17,725 nt of DNA from an uncultured Micrococcales bacterium (GTDB lineage: Bacteria > Actinomycetota > Actinomycetes > Actinomycetales > Microbacteriaceae). Both the position numbers and the translations under genes were made by a program. The DNA is taken from the NCBI GenBank assembly GCA_903929105.1, contig CAIYTL010000012.1, positions 1 through 17,725 on the forward strand. The letters run 5' to 3'. Shown piece by piece: positions 5,641 through 12,041 of this stretch (its first letter is position 1; each line of letters starts with the position of its first letter). The notes under the pieces were generated by a model, which saw only the letters and a list, made by a program, of their open reading frames with translations, had not been told where the DNA came from and searched no databases.

Positions 5641-7421
5641 TAGTACTTACGCTCCATTGGCTGGTAGTTGGTGATGGTGACGGGCTTCCAGCCAATCGTG
5701 ATGTTGTCAGCAGCTTTTTCGCTGACCTTGTCTGCCTTGTAGGCCATCGAGTGAACCATGAATTTTTCGTCGTTGCGAGTTTCAAAGTCTTCTCTAAAGT
5801 GACCGCCGCGGCTTTCACGGCGCTCGCGCGCGGTGTAGGCCAAAACCTCAGCTAGGTCGAGCAAGAATCCGAGCTCAATTGCCTCAAGTAGGTCAGTGTT
5901 GAAGCGCTCGCCCTGGTCTTGAATCGAGATGTTCTGGTAACGCGCGCGAAGTTCAACGATCTTGTCTAGCGCTTCGTTCAAGGTTTCTTCGGTGCGATAA
6001 ACCTGAGCGTTTTTATCCATGGTGTCTTGAAGTTCTTTGCGCAAGACGGCGACTTTTTCGGTGCCCTTTGAGTTGCGAACGGCTTGAATCAAAGCAATCA
6101 CTTCGTCGGTTGCGCCCTCGGGTAGCGGCACCTGAGTGGCAGTCTTAGCGAACTCAACTGCATAGTTGCCGGCACGCTTGCCGAACACGTTAATGTCAAG
6201 CAGCGAGTTGGTTCCCAAGCGGTTTGCACCGTGCACCGAAACGCATGCGCACTCACCGGCAGCATAAAGGCCCGGAACAACGGTGTCGTTGTCGCTCAAA
6301 ACCTCAGCCTTGATGTTGGTTGGAATGCCACCCATTGCGTAGTGCGCGGTTGGGAACACCGGCACCGGCTCGGTGTAAGGCTCTACGCCGAGGTAGGTGC
6401 GAGCAAACTCGGTGATGTCTGGCAGCTTGGCGTCAATCACGGCCGGTGGCAGGTGAGTGAGGTCGAGCAAAACGTAGTCTTTGTGTGGGCCAGCGCCGCG
6501 GCCCTCGCGAACTTCGTTGGCCATAGCGCGAGCCACCATGTCACGCGGCGCAAGGTCTTTGATGGTTGGCGCGTAACGCTCCATGAAGCGTTCGCCAGAA
6601 GCGTTGCGCAAAATGCCACCTTCACCGCGGGCAGCTTCTGAAAGCAGAATGCCCAGGCCAGCTAGGCCGGTTGGGTGAAACTGATAGAACTCCATGTCTT
6701 CTAGCGGCAAACCTTTGCGCCAGATGATTCCAACACCATCACCGGTGAGGGTGTGAGCGTTTGATGTGGTCTTGAAGATCTTGCCAAAACCACCTGTTGC
6801 AAAAATGATTGACTTGCCTTTGAAAACGTGAAGTTCGCCGGTGGCGAGCTCGTATGCAACCACTGCCGACGGACGCTTCTGACCGTCAACCTCAGCCATA
6901 ACAAGGTCAAGAACATAGAACTCGTTATAAAACTCGATACCCAGCTTTACGCAGTTCTGATACAGGGTCTGAAGAATCATGTGGCCGGTGCGGTCGGCGG
7001 CGTAGCAAGAGCGGCGAACCGGAGCTTTGCCGTGGTCGCGAGTGTGGCCACCAAAACGGCGTTGGTCAATCTTGCCGTCAGGCGTGCGGTTGAAAGGCAA
7101 ACCCATGTTCTCAAGGTCAATAACTGCCTGAACCGACTCTTTTGCCAAAATCTCGGCAGCATCTTGGTCAACTAGGTAGTCGCCACCTTTGACGGTGTCA
7201 AAGGTGTGCCATTCCCAAGAGTCTTCTTCAACGTTTGCGAGCGCTGCGGCCATGCCACCCTGTGCCGCGCCGGTGTGTGAGCGGGTTGGGAACAACTTTG
7301 AAATCACTGCAGTCTTAGCGTGTGGCCCTGCTTCGATGGCCGCGCGCATGCCAGCGCCACCGGCGCCAACGATTACAACGTCATATTCGTAGGTGTGAAC
7401 CTTTGGTTGAGCCGTGGTCAC
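5640..7421 (-). CDS. sdhA: Succinate dehydrogenase flavoprotein subunit
   Basis: SdhA oxidises succinate to fumarate in the TCA cycle and passes electrons through covalent FAD to SdhB. The 593-aa product has the FAD-binding VVIVGAGGAGMRAA (about 16-28), the covalent-FAD histidine H49 in RSHTGAAQGG, and the substrate-site residues H249 and T251 (FHPTG), E262, R293 (APRD), H360 (AHYAMGG) and R401 (GANRLGTNSLLD). The C-terminal part contains LAYTARERRESRGGHFREDF, typical of the family. The start is GTG at 7419-7421 with an AAAGGA Shine-Dalgarno 8 nt upstream. It lies 31 nt after sdhD and overlaps the sdhB start by one base. All catalytic residues are present, so the enzyme should be active. Confidence 0.98.
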   Translation of the reverse strand: MTTAQPKVHTYEYDVVIVGAGGAGMRAAIEAGPHAKTAVISKLFPTRSHTGAAQGGMAAALANVEEDSWEWHTFDTVKGGDYLVDQDAAEILAKESVQAVIDLENMGLPFNRTPDGKIDQRRFGGHTRDHGKAPVRRSCYAADRTGHMILQTLYQNCVKLGIEFYNEFYVLDLVMAEVDGQKRPSAVVAYELATGELHVFKGKSIIFATGGFGKIFKTTSNAHTLTGDGVGIIWRKGLPLEDMEFYQFHPTGLAGLGILLSEAARGEGGILRNASGERFMERYAPTIKDLAPRDMVARAMANEVREGRGAGPHKDYVLLDLTHLPPAVIDAKLPDITEFARTYLGVEPYTEPVPVFPTAHYAMGGIPTNIKAEVLSDNDTVVPGLYAAGECACVSVHGANRLGTNSLLDINVFGKRAGNYAVEFAKTATQVPLPEGATDEVIALIQAVRNSKGTEKVAVLRKELQDTMDKNAQVYRTEETLNEALDKIVELRARYQNISIQDQGERFNTDLLEAIELGFLLDLAEVLAYTARERRESRGGHFREDFETRNDEKFMVHSMAYKADKVSEKAADNITIGWKPVTITNYQPMERKY

Positions 7422-7452
7422 TGTTGATTCCTTTGTTTAGAGTCTTGAAAAA

Positions 7453-7911
7453 TTATTTGCCGGTGCAAAGCGACGCAACGTTAGCGCCATCTTTTGCAAG
7501 GGTTGCTAATGAGCTTGCGTCGCCGCACGGGGTGAAAGTTGTGAGCGCCAAAATGCCAATCACAATCAGGGTGGCGCAGACGATCCAGAGCAACCAAACC
7601 AGAGTGCGGCGAATCCACTCAACCTCGGCATAGTCGTTCACAAGAGTTCGCATGCCATTGGTGCCGTGAATCAGCGCGAGCACGAGCATGGTTACATCCC
7701 ACACCTGCCAGAACGGCGAAGCCCACTTGCCGGCAACGAAAGCAAAGTTGATCGCGTGAATGCCCTCGCCAACCATTAGGTTCGCAAACAGGTGGCCAAA
7801 AATCAGAATGATTAGCAGCACGCCAGAAAGACGCATGTACATCCAGCCGTATTTTTCAAGGTTGAACCCTGGGCGTTTGCGGCTGCGAGGGGTTTCGATA
7901 ACTACAGACAT
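7453..7911 (-). CDS. sdhD: Succinate dehydrogenase membrane anchor subunit
   Basis: SdhD is one of two membrane anchors that hold SdhAB on the cytoplasmic face of the membrane and form the heme b and quinone site. The 152-aa product has three predicted membrane helices at about 27-46, 67-88 and 103-124. The second helix ends IHGTNGMRTLVNDY: H82 is the likely heme axial ligand, and D93-Y94 correspond to the Asp-Tyr pair at the quinone site of E. coli SdhD. A polar tail of about 28 residues follows the last helix and contains C129 and C149. The ATG at 7909-7911 has an AGAGG ribosome-binding site, and sdhC ends only 10 nt upstream. Identity comes from these motifs plus position in the sdhC-D-A-B order. 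Confidence 0.92.
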   Translation of the reverse strand: MSVVIETPRSRKRPGFNLEKYGWMYMRLSGVLLIILIFGHLFANLMVGEGIHAINFAFVAGKWASPFWQVWDVTMLVLALIHGTNGMRTLVNDYAEVEWIRRTLVWLLWIVCATLIVIGILALTTFTPCGDASSLATLAKDGANVASLCTGK

Positions 7912-7921
7912 TTCAAACCTC

Positions 7922-8302
7922 TTAGATGTGGCTGAACACGTTGATTAGGTGGCGGGGTGCGAAGCCCAAGAAAAGCAAAGCTGCAAGACCGATGACGATC
8001 CAGAACATGATGTTCTGAAACTTTGCGCCCTTGCGCCAAAAGTCGATCAAGATGATGCGAATGCCGTTGAGTGAGTGGAACAAAATAGCTGCCACCAGGC
8101 CGGTCTCGCCTAGGCCGATGTACCAAGTTTTGTAGGTTGCGATAACGGCGTCATAGCCGGCTGGGTCAATGCGCACCAGTGCGGTGTCTAGCACGTGCAC
8201 TAGCAAAAAGAAGAAAATTGCAATGCCGGTGATGCGGTGCAAAACCCACGACCACATGCCAACTTTGCCTCTATAAAGTGTTCCTGCGGGCCTATTTGCC
8301 AC
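7922..8302 (-). CDS. sdhC: Succinate dehydrogenase cytochrome b556 subunit
   Basis: SdhC is the first gene of the sdhCDAB operon and encodes the other heme- and quinone-binding anchor. The 126-aa product has three membrane helices at about 18-40, 64-86 and 95-115. The family motif HRITG (residues 22-26) begins the first helix and H36 lies in LLVHVLD. FHSLNGIRI in the second helix provides H76, the probable heme axial ligand paired with H82 of SdhD. The start is a GTG at 8300-8302, preceded by a perfect AGGAGG with 6-nt spacing, which fixes the start and suggests strong translation of the operon. The gene is divergent from manC across 98 bp. Confidence 0.95.
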   Translation of the reverse strand: MANRPAGTLYRGKVGMWSWVLHRITGIAIFFFLLVHVLDTALVRIDPAGYDAVIATYKTWYIGLGETGLVAAILFHSLNGIRIILIDFWRKGAKFQNIMFWIVIGLAALLFLGFAPRHLINVFSHI

Positions 8303-8400
8303 GAAGATCCTCCTCGACCGACTGCCTGTTATCAGCTCTTCAAGTCTAAACCTGCGACAATAGGTGCAACTGCAAAAAGCATTAATCAGAGGCCAAAATT
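8303..8400. promoter_or_regulatory. Divergent sdhC / manC promoter region
   Basis: This 98-bp gap must hold the promoters of both the sdh operon (minus) and manC (plus). On the minus side TAGACT at 8344-8349 is a possible -10 box. On the plus side GACAAT at 8356-8361 is a possible -10 box, and AGAGG at 8388-8392 is the manC ribosome-binding site. Neither strand shows a convincing -35 hexamer, so exact promoter positions are uncertain. Confidence 0.45.
8309..8314 (-). promoter_or_regulatory. Strong ribosome-binding site of sdhC
   Basis: A perfect AGGAGG on the minus strand lies 6 nt before the sdhC GTG. It decides in favour of this GTG as the start codon. Confidence 0.85.
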
Positions 8401-9519
8401 ATGAACTCTCAAAGAACTCCAACCGAACGCTTTCACAGTATTATTCCTGCGGGCGGAATTGGCAGCCGACTTTGGCCACTTTCACGCGCTTCGGCACCAA
8501 AGTTTTTACATGACCTAACCGGTTCAGGCCAGACCCTGTTGCAAGACACCTGGGACCGCCTAACTCCGATTTCGGGCGAAGATCGCATTTTGGTTGTAAC
8601 TGGCCAAGCTCACGCAAAAGCAGTGAACGAACAAATCGAAGGTCTGCTGCCGAACAACTTGGTGCTTGAACAGTCGCCAAAAGACTCAACGGCAGCCATT
8701 GCGCTCGCCGCAGCTATTTTGATGAAACGCGAGCCAGATGTCATCATCGGTTCTTTTGCAGCCGACCACGTAATTAATGAGTCGACGATTTTTTTGCAGA
8801 CCGTTCAAGAGGCAATCGAGGTTGCGGCGACGGGCAAGATTGTGACCATCGGCATTCAACCGACTGAACCCTCGGTAGCTTTTGGCTACATCAAAATGGG
8901 CGAGAAGCTGGGTGTTGCAGGGGCGCCCTCGGCTCGTGCCGTTGACAGTTTTGTTGAAAAGCCGAATATCGCTAAAGCTCGCAAGTTTGTCGAGAGTGGC
9001 AAATATCTGTGGAACGCGGGAATGTTTGTAGCACCGGCGGCCCTGCTGCTCGAGCAGCTGGCTAAGAATGAGCCCGCGCTGCACGCAGACCTAATGCGCA
9101 TAGCTGACGCTTGGGGCACACCTAATCAAGAAGAAATTCTTGAAGATGTCTGGCCGGGCCTAAAAAAGGTAGCGATCGACTATTCAATTGCAGAGCCAGC
9201 TGCCGAAGCCGGTCTGGTAGCAGTTGTTCCAGGCAAGTTCACCTGGCACGATGTTGGCGACTTTGCTGCGATTGCCGAGTTGCAGTCGCAGGGGCGCCGC
9301 GGCAATCTTGCGGTTTTGGGCAACGCCAAAGTGTTGGCCGATTCATCCAGCGGAATTTTGGTCAGCGACACCGATCGCCTGATCGCGCTCATCGGTGTTG
9401 AAGACATCATCGTGGTTGACACGCCAGACGCGCTTTTGGTTACTACTAAAGAGCACGCCCAGCGAGTGAAGTCATTAGTAGACGCCCTTAAGGCCACCGG
9501 TCACAGCGAAGTTTTGTAA
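8401..9519 (+). CDS. manC: Mannose-1-phosphate guanylyltransferase
   Basis: The enzyme makes GDP-mannose from mannose-1-phosphate and GTP, the donor for cell-envelope mannosylation and glycans. The 372-aa product has the nucleotidyltransferase signature IPAGGIGSRLWPLSR (about 15-29) with K34 in the APKFLHDL block, FAADHVI near 118-124, FVEKPN near 185-190, LWNAGMFV near 203-210, the DYSIAEPA block, and WHDVGDFAAI near the end of the catalytic domain. It lacks the C-terminal phosphomannose isomerase domain of the long bifunctional ManC proteins, so it is the short monofunctional type common in actinobacteria. The ATG is preceded by AGAGG 8 nt upstream. The first BMP lipoprotein gene follows after only 26 nt, so the two may be cotranscribed although their functions are unrelated. 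Confidence 0.93.
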   Translation: MNSQRTPTERFHSIIPAGGIGSRLWPLSRASAPKFLHDLTGSGQTLLQDTWDRLTPISGEDRILVVTGQAHAKAVNEQIEGLLPNNLVLEQSPKDSTAAIALAAAILMKREPDVIIGSFAADHVINESTIFLQTVQEAIEVAATGKIVTIGIQPTEPSVAFGYIKMGEKLGVAGAPSARAVDSFVEKPNIAKARKFVESGKYLWNAGMFVAPAALLLEQLAKNEPALHADLMRIADAWGTPNQEEILEDVWPGLKKVAIDYSIAEPAAEAGLVAVVPGKFTWHDVGDFAAIAELQSQGRRGNLAVLGNAKVLADSSSGILVSDTDRLIALIGVEDIIVVDTPDALLVTTKEHAQRVKSLVDALKATGHSEVL

Positions 9520-9545
9520 ATCACCCATCGAGAGGAACCAATCGA

Positions 9546-10625
9546 ATGAAGAAAACGTTTGTCATGGCAGCAGCCCTGTTTGCAACGGCCAGCCTTGCGC
9601 TCGCCGGTTGTTCAACTGCGCCAGCCGCTCCAACTGCAACTGCGGCGAACTACAAGGCCTGCATGGTGACCAACTCGGGCAACCTGCAAGACAAGTCTTT
9701 TAACCAGTCTTCTTGGCAGGGAGTGCAAAAAGCCGAGGCCGACATTGCAGGGGTTAAAGCAAAAGTCGCCGTTTCGGCTGATGATGCAGCGCTGTTAGCC
9801 AACACTCAAGCTTTTGCAACCGAAAAGTGTGATTTTATTTTGACCGTTGGTTGGCAACTAGCGCCGGCAACCGGTGAGGTGGCAACCGCTAACCCAGGCA
9901 TCAAGTTTGCGATTGTCGACAACCCGCCAGTCGATGCCAACTGGGCGCCATTGACTTTGCCGAACGTCAAACCGATTCTGTTTAGCACCGAGCAGGCAGC
10001 TTATTTGGCCGGATACCTCGCGGCCGCCAGCACTAAAACCGGCAAGGTTGCGGCTTTTGGTGGAACCCCCGAGGCTCCCGTCAAGGCGTTTCTTGACGGT
10101 TTCTCTGACGGCATTGACAAGTTCAACACTGACAACAATGGTTCGGTTGAGTTGCTCGGCTGGAACAAGGCCAAGCAGACCGGTACGTTCTCGGGTGACT
10201 ACACCGACATTGCCAAGGGCAAGACTTTGAGCGAACAGTTCATTGCTCAGGGTGCCGACATTATTTTGCCGGTGGCTGGTCAGGTTGGCGAAGGTGCAGG
10301 TGCAGCGGCCCTCGAAAAGCCTGGAACATCTGTTATTTGGGTCGACAGCGATGGTTATCTAACCGCGCCGGTGGCTTATAAGCCGATCATGCTCACCTCG
10401 ATTCAAAAGAACATGACCGATGCGGTTGCCAGCGTTATTGGCGAAGCCCATGACGGCAAGTGGACTAACAGCACGTTTATCGGCACTTTAGCTAACGGTG
10501 GCGTCTCGATTGCGCCGCAGCACGACCTAGCCTGGCCAGACGGGGTAGCTGCCAAAATTGATCAGCTAAAAGCCGACATCATTGCGGGCAATATCAAAGT
10601 GGTTTCAGCTTCGACACCTAACTAA
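9546..10625 (+). CDS. BMP-family nucleoside-binding lipoprotein of ABC importer (copy 1)
   Basis: This is a substrate-binding protein of the Bmp/Med/PnrA family, which deliver nucleosides to NupABC-like ABC importers. The 359-aa precursor has a lysine-rich start, a hydrophobic segment and the lipobox LALAGC with acylated C22, then an Ala/Pro/Thr-rich linker and the mature domain. Family features are YKACMV near 36-41, DKSFNQSSWQG (49-59), LAGYLAAA with the following GKVAAFGG (154-173) and VDSD at 266-269. The residue before VDSD is W265 where copy 2 has Gly. It follows manC by 26 nt with a GAGAGG ribosome-binding site 12-17 nt before the ATG, and it is followed by a strong terminator. A paralogue (copy 2) lies next downstream. 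This copy uses many GCG, CCG and TTT codons and looks less expression-optimised than copy 2. Confidence 0.93.
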   Translation: MKKTFVMAAALFATASLALAGCSTAPAAPTATAANYKACMVTNSGNLQDKSFNQSSWQGVQKAEADIAGVKAKVAVSADDAALLANTQAFATEKCDFILTVGWQLAPATGEVATANPGIKFAIVDNPPVDANWAPLTLPNVKPILFSTEQAAYLAGYLAAASTKTGKVAAFGGTPEAPVKAFLDGFSDGIDKFNTDNNGSVELLGWNKAKQTGTFSGDYTDIAKGKTLSEQFIAQGADIILPVAGQVGEGAGAAALEKPGTSVIWVDSDGYLTAPVAYKPIMLTSIQKNMTDAVASVIGEAHDGKWTNSTFIGTLANGGVSIAPQHDLAWPDGVAAKIDQLKADIIAGNIKVVSASTPN

Positions 10626-10655
10626 TGACCTTGTGTGCGTTTAGGCACAATAATT

Positions 10656-10690
10656 CGGATGCTCGCCAACTAGGCGGGCATCCGTTTTTA
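10656..10690 (+). terminator. Rho-independent terminator after BMP copy 1
   Basis: A 12-bp stem (10656-10667 with 10673-10684, one G-U pair) closes a 5-nt loop and is followed at once by a T-rich tract. This is a textbook intrinsic terminator that separates the manC-BMP1 unit from the downstream operon. Confidence 0.9.
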
Positions 10691-10691
10691 T

Positions 10692-10720
10692 TTGGTTTGT
10701 AACTATTGAGTTAATAAATT
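10692..10720 (+). promoter_or_regulatory. Candidate promoter of BMP copy 2
   Basis: TTGGTT at 10692-10697 and TAAATT at 10715-10720 are separated by 17 nt in an AT-rich patch right after the terminator. The -35 match to consensus is only partial. It would give an untranslated leader of about 80 nt before the GTG at 10810. TAAGCT at 10754-10759 is an alternative -10 box. Confidence 0.35.
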
Positions 10721-10797
10721 GCTCTAACGGGTCGTTAGGTGTTCAGCCGAGCTTAAGCTAAAGGCATCACGGGTAGTGAATGGCATTGCCCGGCAAT

Positions 10798-10803
10798 AGG
10801 AGG
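10798..10803 (+). promoter_or_regulatory. Ribosome-binding site that sets the start of BMP copy 2
   Basis: A perfect AGGAGG lies 6 nt before GTG 10810. It is inside the reading frame that would begin at ATG 10780, which argues against that upstream ATG and for the GTG. Confidence 0.85.
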
Positions 10804-10809
10804 AAAACC

Positions 10810-11919
10810 GTGAAAAACATTTCGCGCAGTACCGTCGTCAAGGCATTTGCTGGCTCAGCAATCTTGGCCCTTGCACTAACCGGTTGTGCAGCACCAGCTG
10901 CCACACCAACCGCAACTCCAATCGACTACAAGGCCTGCATGGTTTCTGACCAGGGCGGCTTCAAAGATGCAAGCTTCAACGAAGAGGCCTACAACGGCTT
11001 GACCGAAGCTAAGACCACACTTGGCGTTCAGACCGCTCAGGTTCAGTCACCCGAGAAGGCAGCAGCAGCTGACTTTGTTTCAGGTGTCGGCGCCATGGTT
11101 ACCGCAAAATGTAACATCATCATCAACGTTGGTTTTGCTCTAGCCGCAGCAACAGCTGATGCAGCCAAGGCAAACCCAGACATCAACTTTGCGTTGATTG
11201 ACTCGGCTCTTTCAAACCCTGACTACTCACCATTGTCATTGCCAAACGTGAAGCCTTTGCAATATGACACCGCGCAGGCAGCATTCTTGGCCGGTTACCT
11301 TGCAGCAGCAACCACCAAAACTGGCAAAGTTGCAACCTTTGGTGGCGCACCGTACCCATCTGTAACCATCTTCATGGATGGCTTCAAGCAGGGCGTTGAC
11401 TACTACAACACAAACAAGGGTGGCAGCGTTGAGGTTCTTGGTGCTTCTGGCACTGACAGCTCAAAGTGGTCATTCACCGGCGACTTCAGCGACGTTAGCA
11501 AGGGTAAGACTTTGAGCGAGCAGTTCATCGCTCAGGGCGCAGACATCATCTTGCCTGTTGCTGGCCCAGTTGGCGATGGCACCGGTCAGGCAACCCTTGA
11601 GCACCCAGGCACCTACGTTATTGGTGTTGACAGTGACTGGTACAACATTCCAGCTCACGCTGCTTACAAGGCAAACATCTTGACCTCGATCGAGAAGCAC
11701 ATGTCTAAAGCAGTTGTTGACGTAATTCAGTCTGGCGTTGACGGCACCTTCACCGGTGGCGACGCTAACCAGTACGTTGGCACACTAGAGAACGGTGGCG
11801 TTGCAATCGCTGCCCAGCACGACGTTGTCTACCCAGACGGCATTCAGGCTGACCTAGATGCCCTACAGGCCAAGATCATCTCGGGTGACGTTAAAGTCAC
11901 CTCGATCTACAACCAGTAG
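10810..11919 (+). CDS. BMP-family nucleoside-binding lipoprotein of ABC importer (copy 2)
   Basis: This is a second substrate-binding lipoprotein of the Bmp/PnrA family and probably the main binding protein of the importer encoded just downstream. From GTG 10810 it is 369 aa. The signal peptide carries lipobox LALTGC (C26), and the mature part has YKACMVSDQGGFKDASFNEE (40-59), LAGYLAAATTKTGKVATFGG (160-179) and GVDSD (272-276). It shares long blocks with copy 1, including KTLSEQFIAQGADIILPVAG without a single change, while the ligand-side segments differ. Codon choice is markedly uniform (GCA, CCA, AAC, TTC; few GCG or CCG), unlike the genes around it, which suggests strong expression. The perfect AGGAGG supports the same. 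An in-frame ATG at 10780 would add 10 residues before the signal peptide and is unlikely. Confidence 0.93.
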   Translation: MKNISRSTVVKAFAGSAILALALTGCAAPAATPTATPIDYKACMVSDQGGFKDASFNEEAYNGLTEAKTTLGVQTAQVQSPEKAAAADFVSGVGAMVTAKCNIIINVGFALAAATADAAKANPDINFALIDSALSNPDYSPLSLPNVKPLQYDTAQAAFLAGYLAAATTKTGKVATFGGAPYPSVTIFMDGFKQGVDYYNTNKGGSVEVLGASGTDSSKWSFTGDFSDVSKGKTLSEQFIAQGADIILPVAGPVGDGTGQATLEHPGTYVIGVDSDWYNIPAHAAYKANILTSIEKHMSKAVVDVIQSGVDGTFTGGDANQYVGTLENGGVAIAAQHDVVYPDGIQADLDALQAKIISGDVKVTSIYNQ

Positions 11920-11933
11920 TAATCACCTTGTTT

Positions 11934-11973
11934 GAGAGCCGGGGGTCGCGAGACCTCCGGCTTTCAACATTTT
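11934..11973 (+). terminator. Stem-loop after BMP copy 2, terminator or attenuator
   Basis: The arms 11934-11947 and 11952-11965 form a 14-bp stem with two G-U pairs and a GCGA (GNRA) tetraloop, followed by AACATTTTTAAT. The T-run is delayed by 4 bases, so termination may be partial. Lying between the binding-protein gene and its ABC transporter genes, it could stabilise the upstream mRNA and lower expression of the membrane components. Confidence 0.65.
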
Positions 11974-12041
11974 TAATAAACAACAGTCTTAGACTTCAAA
12001 TAAGGGTTTCTAACCTTTTTGACTATTGAGTAGGCAGAGCA

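Noticed and set aside
6231..6641. 136-aa plus-strand open frame inside sdhA
   Set aside because: It is antisense to a highly conserved sdhA region, has no recognisable motif or ribosome-binding site, and is explained by the codon pattern of the real gene.
10780..10809. ATG 10780 as start of BMP copy 2
   Set aside because: It would place MALPGNRRKT before a complete signal peptide and would put the AGGAGG site inside the coding region. GTG 10810 with 6-nt spacing fits better.
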